Below, piece by piece: positions 1 through 9,792 of a stretch of DNA of 64,000 bases. Every line of letters starts with the position of its first letter. The stretch's first letter is position 1. Location of the stretch: NCBI RefSeq assembly GCF_031844705.1, contig NZ_CP134609.1, forward strand, positions 2,976,001 through 3,040,000. Reading direction: 5' to 3'. Source of the DNA: Streptomyces sp. ITFR-16 (GTDB lineage: Bacteria > Actinomycetota > Actinomycetes > Streptomycetales > Streptomycetaceae). The notes beneath the pieces were generated by a model. The model was not told where the DNA came from and did not search any database. It was given only the letters and a program-made list of their open reading frames with translations. Position numbers and translations under genes: made by a program.

Positions 1-1
1 C

Positions 2-280
2 GAGGAACTGCGCCAGCGCACCCGGCTGATGGCGGAGGTCCCCGCCGTCCGCGCCCGGCTGACGGAGTCCATGTCGGACACGGGCAAGGTGCTCTCCCAG
101 GTGCTCGCCGACCGCACCGGCGGCTCCCCGGACGACCTGCGGATCCGGGTGTTCGTCGCGGCGGTGCTGAGCTCGGTGCGCGAGGTCACGCTGTACTGGA
201 GCGAGCACGGCCAGGAGGGCGACCTCAGGGCGATGCTCGACCGCGCGATGGACACGCTGGAGAGCGGCCTGCGGCTCTGA
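2..280 (+). CDS. TetR-family transcriptional regulator, C-terminal part (5' end outside window)
   Basis: The reading frame is open from the first bases of the window, so the gene starts upstream and only about 92 C-terminal residues are visible. The segment has no helix-turn-helix. It is an all-helical, acidic domain with the pattern seen at the C-terminus of TetR/MftR-type regulators (a run like FVAAVLSSVREVTLYW followed by LRAMLDRAMDTLESGL), which binds ligand and dimerises. It ends 22 bp from the 3' end of the convergent thioredoxin-domain gene. The target and ligand cannot be inferred from what is visible. Confidence 0.6.
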   Translation, partial: EELRQRTRLMAEVPAVRARLTESMSDTGKVLSQVLADRTGGSPDDLRIRVFVAAVLSSVREVTLYWSEHGQEGDLRAMLDRAMDTLESGLRL

Positions 281-302
281 CCGGGGCCGCCCTCCGCGCC
301 GG

Positions 303-2344
303 TCAGGCCCCGGCGCCGCCGATCGTACGGGCCAGCACCCCCGGGTCCGTCGTCGGCGCGTCGCAGACGAAGTGCCTGCACACATAGGCCGTCGGCTCGC
401 CGTCCACCATCGGACGGTCCGCCAGCAGCGGGAACTCCGTGCCGGCCGTCTCCCCTGCCGCGACCACCGCACCGGGCGCCCGCCCGAGCAGCGCCGTACG
501 GTGCAGCTCCCCGCCGACCGGCCCGGCGACCGCCACCTCGCGCGGCCCGTCGATCAGCGCCTCCGCCACCGCGAGCCCCCAGCCGATGAACCGGGGCGCG
601 CGCGGCCCGAGCGCCTTCACGACCCCCAACGCGCCCTCCGCCCCCGTGCGGTGGGGCTCCGAACCCGTGTACGCGGCGTACGACAGCAGCGCCCCCGCCG
701 CAGCCGTCCAGCCCGCCGGGGTGGCGCTGTCCGTGGGGTCCTGCGGGCGGCGGATCAGCTGCTCGGCGTCGTTCGCGGTGTCGTACAGCTGACCGCCCTC
801 GCCGGTGAAGTGCTCCAGCACGATGTCCAGCAGGAAGCCGGCGAACTCCAGCCAGACGCCCTCGCCGGTGACGGCCGCCAGCGCGAGGAAGCCCTCCGCG
901 ACATCGCCGTAGTCCTCCAGCACGCCCGCGTGCTCCCCGGCGCGCCCGTCCTTGGACGTCCGCACCAGCCGGGCGACGGGCCCCATGTGCAGCCGCACCA
1001 GCAGGTCGGCGGCCTCGGTGGCGCGCTCGATCAGATCGGGCCGGTCGAAGTAGGCGCCGGCCTCGGCGAGCGCGGCGATGGCCAGCCCGTTCCAGGCGGC
1101 GACCACCTTGTCGTCCCGCCCCGGCCGCGCGCGCAGCTCACGGGCGGCGAGCAGCCGGGCCCGCACATCGGCGGCCCTGCGCGGATCGTCCTCGCGCGGG
1201 AGCTCCGGAAGCTGAAGCACGGAGGACCCCTCCTCGAAGGTGCCCTCCTCCGTCACCCCGAAGTACTCAGCGGCGAACGCGGCATCGTCCTCCCCCAGCA
1301 CCTCCCTCAACTGCGCCGGAGTCCAGACGTAGTACGCGCCCTCGACATGCCTCCCGTCCGCGTCCTCGCTGTCCGCGTCCAGCGCGGAGGCGAAGCCGCC
1401 CTCGGCGGTACGCAGTTCGCGGACCATGAAGTCGGCGGTCTCCAGGGCCACCCGGCGGGCCTGCTCCGACCCGGTGGAGCGCCACAGGTGGGCGTACACA
1501 CGGCAGAGCAGCGCGTTGTCGTACAGCATCTTCTCGAAGTGGGGCACGACCCACTCCCGGTCCACCGAGTAGCGGGCGAACCCGCCGCCGAGCTGGTCGT
1601 AGATCCCGCCCCTGGCCATCGCCTCACAGGTGCCGGCCGCCATCTGCAACGCCCCGTCGGCCCCGGTCCGCGCATGGTGGCGCAGCAGGAACTCGACGGC
1701 CATCGACGGCGGGAACTTCGGCGCCCCGCCGAACCCCCCGTACTTCTCGTCGTACTCCCGCGTCAGCCCCAGCAGCGCCTGCGCCTGCTCCGACTCCCCG
1801 GGCGGCCCGTCACCGCCATGGGCGAGGCTGCGCTCGGACAGATCGCGCACGATCCGCCCGGCCACCTCCCCCACCTCGTCGCGCCGGTCGGTCCAGGCGG
1901 CCACGACCCCCTCCAGCACCTGCCGGAAGGAGGGCAGCCCGTGCCGGGACTCGGGCGGGAAGTACGTACCGAAGTAGAACGGCTCGGCATCAGCGGTGAG
2001 AAACACGGTCATCGGCCACCCACCCTGCCCGGTGGCCCCCTGCACCGCCTCCATGTACACGGCATCGACATCGGGCCGCTCCTCCCGGTCGACCTTGACC
2101 GGCACGAAGTGCGCATTCAGATAGGCCGCGACCTCGTCGTCCTCGAACGACTCGTGGGCCATGACGTGACACCAGTGAATCAGCAGAAACATAAGTGGCA
2201 GGACGCATAGCCCACACTCAAGAGGATGGGCACGTCCCGCCGCTTAGCTTCTTCCATCGCCCCCTCTCCCCATGGCCACCAGTCCACTGGATTGGAGGCA
2301 TGCTGGAGTAGGTAGGGCGACTGCTCGTTAGCCAGTCGGTTCAT
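303..2344 (-). pseudogene. Thioredoxin-domain (DUF255, YyaL/SPATA20-type) protein, frameshifted in the CxxC motif
   Basis: The family is about 670 residues: an N-terminal thioredoxin-like domain with a C-H-W-C motif, then an (alpha/alpha)6-barrel resembling N-acylglucosamine epimerases. The body (residues HWCHVMAHESFEDD onward, 303-2192) is intact and has normal Streptomyces codon use. The expected N-terminus is present upstream at 2195-2344 and reads [19 protein letters not shown] through VGYASCH. A 20-bp insertion (2175-2194) after the codons for Cys-His throws the frame into a stop. The first 150 bp also have visibly lower GC, with CTA, CGA, TTG and AGT codons. An ATG at 2192 could start a shortened protein, but it would lack half of the thioredoxin fold and one redox cysteine. 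I call it a pseudogene; a sequencing error is unlikely because a full 20-bp block is added. Confidence 0.8.
2175..2194. other. 20-bp insertion disrupting the thioredoxin-domain gene
   Basis: Read on the minus strand, the block lies between the codons for Cys-His and Trp-Cys of the conserved SCHWCHVM motif. It is flanked by a repeated GTG (CAC on the minus strand) at 2175-2177 and 2195-2197. Removing exactly 20 bp restores SCHWCHVM in frame. It looks like an excision footprint or a recombination scar. Confidence 0.75.
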
Positions 2345-2358
2345 ACCGGCATCGTCCC

Positions 2359-2534
2359 ATGATCCGGCCCGCCTGGCCTACGGCATCCGCGACTTTGCGA
2401 GCCGTGCGCCCAGTCGAACCGGCGCCCAGGTCCGTGGCTCGGGTGGCTTGCTCAGCCGCCGAGTCCAGCGAACGGTTGGGCCGCCGCAGGGAGGTGATGG
2501 AGCGGACGGTCTCGTGGCTGTCCGGCTACCGCAC
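2359..2534 (+). mobile_element. Possible IS5-type transposase C-terminal scrap
   Basis: This stretch has no intact gene. One frame contains VMERTVSWLSGYRTAL, which resembles the (V)VERT-xx-W/L-L-xx-xRR C-terminal signature of IS5-family DDE transposases. The flanking codons do not extend the match, so this is only a suggestion. Confidence 0.3.
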
Positions 2535-2945
2535 GGCCCTCTTGCCGCAGCCGGGCCGAAGGCCCTGTCCGCGATACGGGCCGCTCGGGCCGCAGCGCGT
2601 GAGCACGTCTGGAAGCTGGCCGGCACTCCGGCGCCGGATGCCGCGGGCAGGTGATCGTGGACGTGGACTGGATGCTCGTGCTGGCCCACTCCGAGAAGCA
2701 GGACGCCACCTCGACCTGGAGGAAGACGTTCGGACACCATCCTCTGATGGCCTTCGTCGATCACGGAAGCGGCGGGAGCGGTGAGCCGGTGGCCGGCCTG
2801 CTCAGGCCGGCCACCGCGGGCAGCAACACCGCCGCCGACCACATCACCACCGCGCAACTCGCCTGGCGTAACTGCCGAGAAAGTAGCGTCGCGGACGCCA
2901 GACGCTGATCGGCACGACTCAGCAGGCGGCACCCGCGAGTTCACC
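2535..2945 (+). mobile_element. IS1380-family transposase remnant (frameshifted)
   Basis: Three reading frames must be joined to follow the protein. First comes AAAREHVWKLAGTPAPDAAG (to about 2650). Then VDWMLVLAHSEKQDATSTW and FGHHPLMAFVDHGSGGSGEP (2651-2870). Last comes DSAGGTREFTA (to about 2945). These match the central region of IS1380-family transposases (V-D-x-D-x-x-L-V-x-A-H-S-E-K-Q-D). Both ends are missing and there are at least two frameshifts, so it is dead. It abuts a second, oppositely oriented IS remnant. Confidence 0.75.
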
Positions 2946-3285
2946 GCCCGACGGTCGGCGCGTGGCGCTGGTGACCCAGTCGCCGACGCCGATGTAGGCC
3001 ATGTCGGCTAGGACCGGGACGCCTTGGCGCTCGCAGATTCGGAGGATCTTGTGGGTGCGGGCGGCGGTCAGGTCGTGGGTCCTGCCGGGCAGCGTCGGCG
3101 ACAACCAAAGGATCTTTTCGACCGGGTCGGTGACGACCTGCACGTTCACGCCGTGCCGCTTGTGCACAGGAGACGAAGATCACCTCTACTGCAGAGTCGC
3201 AGCCGGGCTCGGCGATCACCTCGGCGATCTTCACGAGACACACGCAATCGGACGAGACCGTTACGAGTTCCCGGCGGCGAGTCAA
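2945..3285 (-). mobile_element. IS5-family DDE transposase remnant
   Basis: The minus strand encodes KRHGVNVQVVTDP, then LWLSPTLPGRTHDLTAART and ICERQGVPVLADMAYIGVG. This is the central DDE region of IS5-type transposases common in Streptomyces. The upstream part continues in another frame (LVKIAEVIAEPGCDSAVEVI), so the copy is frameshifted, and it lacks both termini. The region between this remnant and the RHS gene start (3286-3429) contains no gene I can support. Confidence 0.7.
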
Positions 3286-3429
3286 GTTCTCACCAAGCTA
3301 CTGGGCTTCGTGTGCACGTTAAGGAATCAAACAGTCCACTTTGAGCGATATCCGGCGCCCCGTCCTGTCGCGCGCTCACCCTATGCTCACCCTTCGACCC
3401 ATCACAGGTTCTTCACATGGAGGTTGAGC

Positions 3430-6400
3430 GTGCATCAGCACCTTCCCTCGTCGCCCACATGGCGGCGGGGGCTTTTTCGAAGAGTGGCCGTGCCCATAGC
3501 CGGTTCACTCGCTCTGGCTGTATCCGTCTCGCTGCTTCAGGGAAGCGAGCCGGCCTTCGCCGCACCTCATGCCGCGGCGGGCAAGGCTGAGCAGCACTGG
3601 GCGACGCAGGCTGCCGACTTGGCATCGGCGCGGGTGGCCGCGCGGTTGTCGGGCAAGCGGGTCGAGGCGCTGTCGGAGCGTTCGGAGACGTCCACGACGT
3701 GGGTGAACCCGAACGGGTCGCTGACCACAGAGCTCGCGGCCGGCCCGGTGCGGTTCAAGCGCGGCGGACAGTGGACCGACGTGGACCTGGACCTGGCGGC
3801 CCGCGCCGACGGCACGGTCTCTCCTGCCGCCCACCCCGAGGGTCTGGTCCTGGGGGGCAAGGGCGGCAGCAGGCCAGCCTCGCTGAAGGCGGCGGGCAAG
3901 GCCGCAGGGCGCACCCTGGTCACTCTCGGCCAGGGCCAGGAGCAGGTCGAACTGCAATGGAAGGGCGGCCTGCCCACCCCCGTCCTGGACGGTCCGAAGG
4001 CGACCTACCGTGATGCGGTGCCCGGCGCGGACGTGGTCGTGGAAGCCACCCGGTCCGGGTTCGAGCAGTACGTGACCATCAAGCAACGCCCTTCCGCGGG
4101 CGGTTACGCCTACACGATGCCACTCAAGGCTAAGGGTCTCAAAGCGGCGCAGCAGGCCGACGGCAGTGTGGTGTTCACCGACACCAAGTCGGGTAAGAAG
4201 CGCGCGGTGATGCCTGCTCCGGTGATGTGGGACGCCACCGTGGACCCGGTCTCCGGTGAGCACACCCACCGGGCGAAGGTCGCTTTGAAGGTCGTCCAGC
4301 ATGGCTCCGGCATTGACCTGGTCTTCACCCCGGACGCCGCCTTCCTAGCCGACGGGGCGACGACTTTCCCGGTCACGGTGGACCCCTCCACCACGGCGCT
4401 GAGCAACGTCTTCGACACCTACGTTCAGCAGGGCGAGACGGTCGACTGGTCCGCAGACACCGAACTCGACTTCGGGAACCCCGGCACGAAGAACACCGAC
4501 GGCAGTGCACGCACCGCCCGGTCGTTCATCACGTGGAACACCGCGCCGTTCGCCGACGCGCTGGTCTCCTCAGCGAAGCTGTCGCTGTGGGACTTCCACT
4601 CGGGCAACACCGACTGCAAGGCTTATCCGTGGGAGGTGTGGGACACCGCCAAGCCCTCGACCGCCTCGCGCTGGGCCGGATCCGCGCAGCCCGCGTGGAA
4701 CGAGAGGTTCGCTACGTCGACCTCGACCACCGGCAACCCGGGCTGCTCGACGCAGCCGGACGGCTGGATCAGCGCCGATGTCACCACGCTCGCTCAGACG
4801 TGGGCGTCGGCGAAGAACGCGACGTCGAACATGGGTCTGCGGGCCGCGGACGAGACGTCGAGCATGCCGTGGAAGCGGGTGAACTCCGCGAACGCGGCCT
4901 CCAATCCGCCCAAGCTGACAGTGACGTACAACTACCGCCCCCGCACGGGCACGGACCAGCAGGCAGGCCCGCCGTTCTTCAAGGACTCCAAGGGCACCTG
5001 GTACGTCAACACCCTCACCCCGACTCTGCGAGACACCTTCGCCGACCCGAACAACGACAAGGTCCAGGGCTTCTTCCAGATAGCCGACAACACCACGGGC
5101 ACGCAGGTCGGCTCCAACATCACCTCGGCGTTCGCGCCGGCCGGGCAGCCGACGTCGGTGAAGGTGCCGACGGGGCTGCTGACCAACGGCAAGACGTACA
5201 AGTTCCGCACCACCCCGTATGACGGCACCAGCTACAACCTCGAGTGGTCCCCGTACGCGGTCTTCACGGTCGACACCACCGCCCCCTCCGCTCCGGCGTC
5301 GGTGACCTCCACCGACTACCCGGCCGACCAATGGGTCAAGGGCGCGGGCAAGGCGGGCAAGTTCACCGTCACCCCGCCCGCCGGTGACCAGAACGGCATC
5401 GAGTGGTCGCTGGACGGCACCACCTGGACCAAGGTCGCCACCGCAGGCACCACCCCGGTGACCTTCGACGCCATCCCCGCCAAGGCAGGCACCAACACCC
5501 TCCAGGTGCGGGCCACCGACAGGGCGGACAACAAGTCCGAAGCCGTGTCGTACACCTTCCACGTCGGACCTGGCGGCGTCACCGCTCCCGACGACGGCAC
5601 CCGCACCGCCGCCCGCGTCCCACTGGCCGCGGAAGCCGACGCAGCCAAGTACGACAAGGTCACCTTCTCCTGGCGACGCGGCGACGCCGACACCTGGACC
5701 CCCATCCCGGCAGCTGACGTCACCAACGCCGGACAGCCCGTCACCTCATGGCCCCTGGCTCTGACCGGCGGCAAGAGCCCGAAGCTCACCTGGAACGCCA
5801 CCTCCACCGTGGACCCGGCCGGCAGCGTGCAAGTGCGTGCCGACTTCACCGGCCCCAACAACGCGGCCACCTCGTCGGACCCGATCAGCGTGATCGTGGA
5901 CCGCGCTGCCGACGGCGCGGCCACGGACAACGTCGGGCCGGGTTCGGTGAACCTGCTGACCGGCGACTACGCCCTCTCCGACACCGACGCGTCCTTCTAC
6001 GGCATGACGGTGACCCGCACGGCTTCCTCTCGTACCCCGCAGGCCGGTGCTGCTCAGGAGGGGCAGGCGCCGATCTTCGGCAAGGAGTGGCTGTCCGGCA
6101 CGGTCGCCGAGGCCGTCGACTCCGACTACACGCAGATCGTGAAGACCTCCGCCACCTCGCTGAACGTGGCCACCGTCGACGGCGGAACAATCAAGTTCAC
6201 CTCGAACGCGGCCAAGACCGGATGGGTGCCGGAGACAGGCTCCGAGGACCTCACCCTGAAGGGCTCCTTCACCTCCGGCGATTTCGCTCTGTCCGACACC
6301 GACGGCACGGTGACCACCTTCTCCAAGGTGAACCCCGCAGCCACGACGTGGACGGTGACCAGCTCGCTGGCCGATGGCCTGGCCAACTCCACCACCAAGG

Positions 6401-9400
6401 TCGTCTCCGAGGCCGTCACCGTCGGCGGCAAGAGCCTGGCCCGCCCGAAGCGGGTCATTGCCGCGACCACCGCGACCACGCCGGCCGCGTGTGAGGCCGC
6501 CCCGTCGGCCAAGGGCTGCCGGGTGCTGGAGTTCGTCTACCCGTCGACCACCACCGCCAGCTCCACTGCTTTCGGTGACTATGCCGGCCAGGTGAGCCAG
6601 ATCAAGCTGTGGTCCACCGCCCCGGGCGCCTCCGCCGCCACGGCCGTCGCTGTCGCCCAGTATGCCTACGACGACGCCGGCCGACTGCGCCAGCAGTGGG
6701 ACCCACGCATCAGCCCTGCGCTGAAGACCGCCTACGCCTACGACAGCGCCGGACGCGTCAACACGCTGACCCCGCCCGGACAGCTGCCCTGGGGCTTTAC
6801 CTATGGCAAGGCGGGCTCCAACCCGGCTACCGGCGACGGCATGCTGCTGAAGGTGTCCCGCGCCACCCTCACCCCCGGCAGCGCGAGCCAGACCAACGGC
6901 ACCGCCACCAGCACCGTCGTCTACGGCGTCCCGGTCAGCGGAAGCAACGCACCCGAGGATCTGGGTACGAGCGCGGTTGCCTCTTGGGGGCAGAGCGACC
7001 TGCCCACCGACGCCACCGCCGTCTTCCCCGCCGACCAGGTACCCGCCTCCAACGACGGGACCGCCCTGGCGTCCAGCGCATACACCCGCGCCACCCTGCA
7101 CTACCTCAACGCCTCCGGCCGCGAAGTCGACACCGCAAACCCCGGCCACCACATCGCGGTGACCGAATACGACCAGTTCGGCAACACCGTCCGCACTCTG
7201 ACCGCGTCCAACCGCGAACTCGCCCTGGGCGCCACCCAGGCGCAAAAGGACGAGCTCACCGACCTGGGCATCAACGCCTTGTCCACCGGCGAGCGAGCCC
7301 AGTTGCTGTCCACTGCCTCGGTCTACGACGTCAATGGCGTCCGAGAGCTGGACAGCTACGGCCCGCTGCACCAGATCACCCTCGCAGCCAACCTGACCAG
7401 CGGTACCACCACCCTGGCCGCTGCGGGAAGCCAGCTCATAGCCCGCCAGCACACGATCAAGGACTACGACAACGGCCGTCCCACCGACGGCACCGCCGTC
7501 GTGAAGGACCAGATCACCAAGCAGAGCGTCGGCGCCCAGCCGCGCTCCTGGCCTGATCTCCTCGCCGACCCCCGCGCCGTCGCCACCGGCTTCGACTGGT
7601 CGATGGGTCTGCCCACCAACGTGACTAGCGACCCCGGTGGCCAGGCGATCACGGCGACCACTGCCTACGACAGCCAGGGCCGGGTCACCAAGACCGCCAA
7701 GCCCGCCTCGACCGGTGCCGACGCCGGAACCACCGTCACCAGCTACTACACCGGTGACGGAACCGGCACCTGCGGCGGACGTCCGGAGTGGGCGGACGCC
7801 GTCTGCCAGACCGGCCCGGCCACGGCTATCACCGGCGGCGGCGCCAACCCGACGCAGCTGCCCGTCCAGACCGTCCAGTACGGCGCGTTCGGACAGACCA
7901 CCAAGGTCATCGAGACCGCCAACGGCGTCACCCGCACTACCACCACCGACTATGACACCGCCGGCCGACCGACTACGGTCACCACCTCCGGCGGGCTCGG
8001 TGCGGCCGTCCCGGCAACGACCACGTCCTACGACGCCGCCACCGGCGAGGAGGTCAAGCAGACCTCCTTTACCGGCGGCACCATTACCAAGTCGTACGAC
8101 CAACTCGACCGGCAGATGTCCTACACCGACGCTGACGGCGCGACCACCACCACCAAGTACGACGCACTCGACAGGCCCACCGTCGTCACCGACAGCGTGC
8201 CGTCGACCACCAACTACACCTACGACACCAGCAGCGACCCCCGAGGCATGGCCACCTCGGTCACCGACTCCGTAGCCGGCGCCTTCTCCGCCCGCTACGA
8301 CGCCGACGGCACCGTCACGAGCCAGGGCCTGCCTGGCGGATACACCATGAAGCAGGACCAGGACCCGGCCGGAACACCCGTCGCCCGTACCTACACCCGG
8401 AACATCGACGGCACCGTGCTGGTCTCCGACAGCATCACCGCCACGGTGCAGGGCCAGGTGGCCACCCATACCGGCACCCCCGGTGTGACGGCCTCCCAGT
8501 CCTACTCCTACGACAAGGTCGGCCACCTAACCCAGGTGCAGGACACCGGTACCGACGCGGTCTGCACGACCCGCTCCTACACCTTCGACAAGAACAGCAA
8601 TCGCAAGGCACTCGCGACCGCCACCGCCGCGCCCAACGCCGTCTGCACCACCACGGGCGGCACCACCCGCAGCTACACCTACGACAGCGCCGACCGCCTG
8701 GTGAACACCGGCTACACCTACGACGCCTTCGGTCGCACCACCACGCTGCCGGGCACCACGATGGCCTACTACGCCAACGACCTCGCCCAGCAGCAGACCG
8801 CCGGCGCCCAGCGCCAGACCTGGGCCCTGGACTCCAACCTCCGGTTCCGCTCCTGGATCACCGAGTCCAACACCTCTGGCACCTGGACCCAGACCGGATC
8901 CAAGCTCAACCACTACGACTCCGACGGGGACAACCCGCGCTGGATCGTGGAGAACACCCCCACCGGGGCTCTGACGCGCAACGTCGACGGCCTCGACGGC
9001 AAACTCGCCGCCACCACCAGCAAGACCGGCAACACGGTCCTGCTGCTGGCGAATTTGCACGGCGACATCACGCTCGCCCTGCCGACCGACACCAGCCTGG
9101 CGCCGACCGTCCTGGACACCGACGAGTACGGCAACCCGCGCGCGGGCCAAGCGGCGACCCGTTACGAGTGGCTGGGCGATGAGCAGCGCTCCGCCGAAAC
9201 CCTCACCGGCCTCACCCTGATGGGCGTCCGCCTGTACGACCCGACAGCCGGCCGGTTCCTCCAGGTCGACCCCGTCGCCGGCGGCAGCTGCAACAGCTAC
9301 GACTACGTGTGCGGCGACCCGGTCAACATGGTCGACATCGACGGAAGAATGGCCGCGATCGCCCTTGTCGGGCTCGCCGTGGGCGGCGTCAGCGCCAGTA

Positions 9401-9696
9401 CGGTGCTCGCGATCATCGGGGTCGCTGCCGTCCTGGCGATCATCGCGCTCATCTGGTGGAAGGGCAAGAGCTGGGCGATCCACAAGGTCCAGGTCCTCTG
9501 GAAGGAAGCCAAGAAGTCCGGCAAGGCCAAGGGGAACGATGTCCCCAACTTCGCGAAGGGCCAGCGCAGGCACTCCGGTGAATCGCTGGATCATGCGACA
9601 GACCGGGTGATGAAGCACGGCAAATATCACCCGCCCTACAAGAAGGGGCCCGGCTCCGTCTATAACAAGGTGAGAAAGTACCTCTCCCGCAATTAG
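3430..9696 (+). CDS. Secreted RHS/YD-repeat polymorphic toxin
   Basis: The start is taken as GTG 3430, preceded by GGAGG with 6-nt spacing; the open frame runs further upstream but without a start signal. The product is 2,088 residues. An N-terminal signal peptide (hydrophobic core VAVPIAGSLALAVSVSLL) probably cleaves after AFA. A DNRLRE-type beta domain covers about 322-500, followed by Ig/fibronectin-like segments to about 820. The RHS/YD region runs from about 838, with many Y-D-x-x-G-R motifs (YDDAGRL, YDSAGRV, YDTAGRP). The RHS core ends at about 1946-1970 with GVRLYDPTAGRFLQVDPV. The last 115 residues differ in character: a transmembrane-like stretch (about 1974-2012), then a basic tail ending KGPGSVYNKVRKYLSRN. 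In this family the shell encapsulates a C-terminal toxin, so the tail is the predicted effector. I cannot assign its biochemical class. Confidence 0.85.
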   Translation: MHQHLPSSPTWRRGLFRRVAVPIAGSLALAVSVSLLQGSEPAFAAPHAAAGKAEQHWATQAADLASARVAARLSGKRVEALSERSETSTTWVNPNGSLTTELAAGPVRFKRGGQWTDVDLDLAARADGTVSPAAHPEGLVLGGKGGSRPASLKAAGKAAGRTLVTLGQGQEQVELQWKGGLPTPVLDGPKATYRDAVPGADVVVEATRSGFEQYVTIKQRPSAGGYAYTMPLKAKGLKAAQQADGSVVFTDTKSGKKRAVMPAPVMWDATVDPVSGEHTHRAKVALKVVQHGSGIDLVFTPDAAFLADGATTFPVTVDPSTTALSNVFDTYVQQGETVDWSADTELDFGNPGTKNTDGSARTARSFITWNTAPFADALVSSAKLSLWDFHSGNTDCKAYPWEVWDTAKPSTASRWAGSAQPAWNERFATSTSTTGNPGCSTQPDGWISADVTTLAQTWASAKNATSNMGLRAADETSSMPWKRVNSANAASNPPKLTVTYNYRPRTGTDQQAGPPFFKDSKGTWYVNTLTPTLRDTFADPNNDKVQGFFQIADNTTGTQVGSNITSAFAPAGQPTSVKVPTGLLTNGKTYKFRTTPYDGTSYNLEWSPYAVFTVDTTAPSAPASVTSTDYPADQWVKGAGKAGKFTVTPPAGDQNGIEWSLDGTTWTKVATAGTTPVTFDAIPAKAGTNTLQVRATDRADNKSEAVSYTFHVGPGGVTAPDDGTRTAARVPLAAEADAAKYDKVTFSWRRGDADTWTPIPAADVTNAGQPVTSWPLALTGGKSPKLTWNATSTVDPAGSVQVRADFTGPNNAATSSDPISVIVDRAADGAATDNVGPGSVNLLTGDYALSDTDASFYGMTVTRTASSRTPQAGAAQEGQAPIFGKEWLSGTVAEAVDSDYTQIVKTSATSLNVATVDGGTIKFTSNAAKTGWVPETGSEDLTLKGSFTSGDFALSDTDGTVTTFSKVNPAATTWTVTSSLADGLANSTTKVVSEAVTVGGKSLARPKRVIAATTATTPAACEAAPSAKGCRVLEFVYPSTTTASSTAFGDYAGQVSQIKLWSTAPGASAATAVAVAQYAYDDAGRLRQQWDPRISPALKTAYAYDSAGRVNTLTPPGQLPWGFTYGKAGSNPATGDGMLLKVSRATLTPGSASQTNGTATSTVVYGVPVSGSNAPEDLGTSAVASWGQSDLPTDATAVFPADQVPASNDGTALASSAYTRATLHYLNASGREVDTANPGHHIAVTEYDQFGNTVRTLTASNRELALGATQAQKDELTDLGINALSTGERAQLLSTASVYDVNGVRELDSYGPLHQITLAANLTSGTTTLAAAGSQLIARQHTIKDYDNGRPTDGTAVVKDQITKQSVGAQPRSWPDLLADPRAVATGFDWSMGLPTNVTSDPGGQAITATTAYDSQGRVTKTAKPASTGADAGTTVTSYYTGDGTGTCGGRPEWADAVCQTGPATAITGGGANPTQLPVQTVQYGAFGQTTKVIETANGVTRTTTTDYDTAGRPTTVTTSGGLGAAVPATTTSYDAATGEEVKQTSFTGGTITKSYDQLDRQMSYTDADGATTTTKYDALDRPTVVTDSVPSTTNYTYDTSSDPRGMATSVTDSVAGAFSARYDADGTVTSQGLPGGYTMKQDQDPAGTPVARTYTRNIDGTVLVSDSITATVQGQVATHTGTPGVTASQSYSYDKVGHLTQVQDTGTDAVCTTRSYTFDKNSNRKALATATAAPNAVCTTTGGTTRSYTYDSADRLVNTGYTYDAFGRTTTLPGTTMAYYANDLAQQQTAGAQRQTWALDSNLRFRSWITESNTSGTWTQTGSKLNHYDSDGDNPRWIVENTPTGALTRNVDGLDGKLAATTSKTGNTVLLLANLHGDITLALPTDTSLAPTVLDTDEYGNPRAGQAATRYEWLGDEQRSAETLTGLTLMGVRLYDPTAGRFLQVDPVAGGSCNSYDYVCGDPVNMVDIDGRMAAIALVGLAVGGVSASTVLAIIGVAAVLAIIALIWWKGKSWAIHKVQVLWKEAKKSGKAKGNDVPNFAKGQRRHSGESLDHATDRVMKHGKYHPPYKKGPGSVYNKVRKYLSRN

Positions 9697-9719
9697 TCGC
9701 ACCCACTGCGATCAGTTGC

Positions 9720-9753
9720 CCCGGGCGGCCGGTCCACCGACCGGCCGCCCGGG
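9720..9753. terminator. 15-bp perfect stem-loop between toxin and immunity genes
   Basis: The arms CCCGGGCGGCCGGTC and GACCGGCCGCCCGGG are separated by CACC. The hairpin lies 24 bp after the toxin stop and 39 bp before the next start. It is followed by an A/G-rich stretch rather than a T-tract. It could terminate, attenuate or protect the message. Confidence 0.6.
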
Positions 9754-9792
9754 CCCACTTCTCAAAGAAGAAAAGGAAAGGATGGGAAGATC

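Noticed and set aside
2175..2194. The 20-bp insertion as an attachment site of an integrated phage or ICE
   Set aside because: I see no integrase gene and no second copy of the 20 bp or of the gene's missing native 5' end in the window; it remains only a possibility.
372..2210. 612-codon plus-strand open frame opposite the thioredoxin-domain gene
   Set aside because: It is antisense to a recognisable protein, and its Arg/Pro/His-rich composition is typical of a shadow frame.
3001..3429. Upstream part of the RHS open frame as N-terminal coding sequence
   Set aside because: It overlaps the IS5 remnant in antisense, and a GTG with a good ribosome-binding site and signal peptide follows at 3430.
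5746..8526. 926-codon minus-strand open frame inside the RHS gene
   Set aside because: It is a shadow of the repetitive YD coding sequence; low-complexity Gly/Val/Asp product with no recognisable family.
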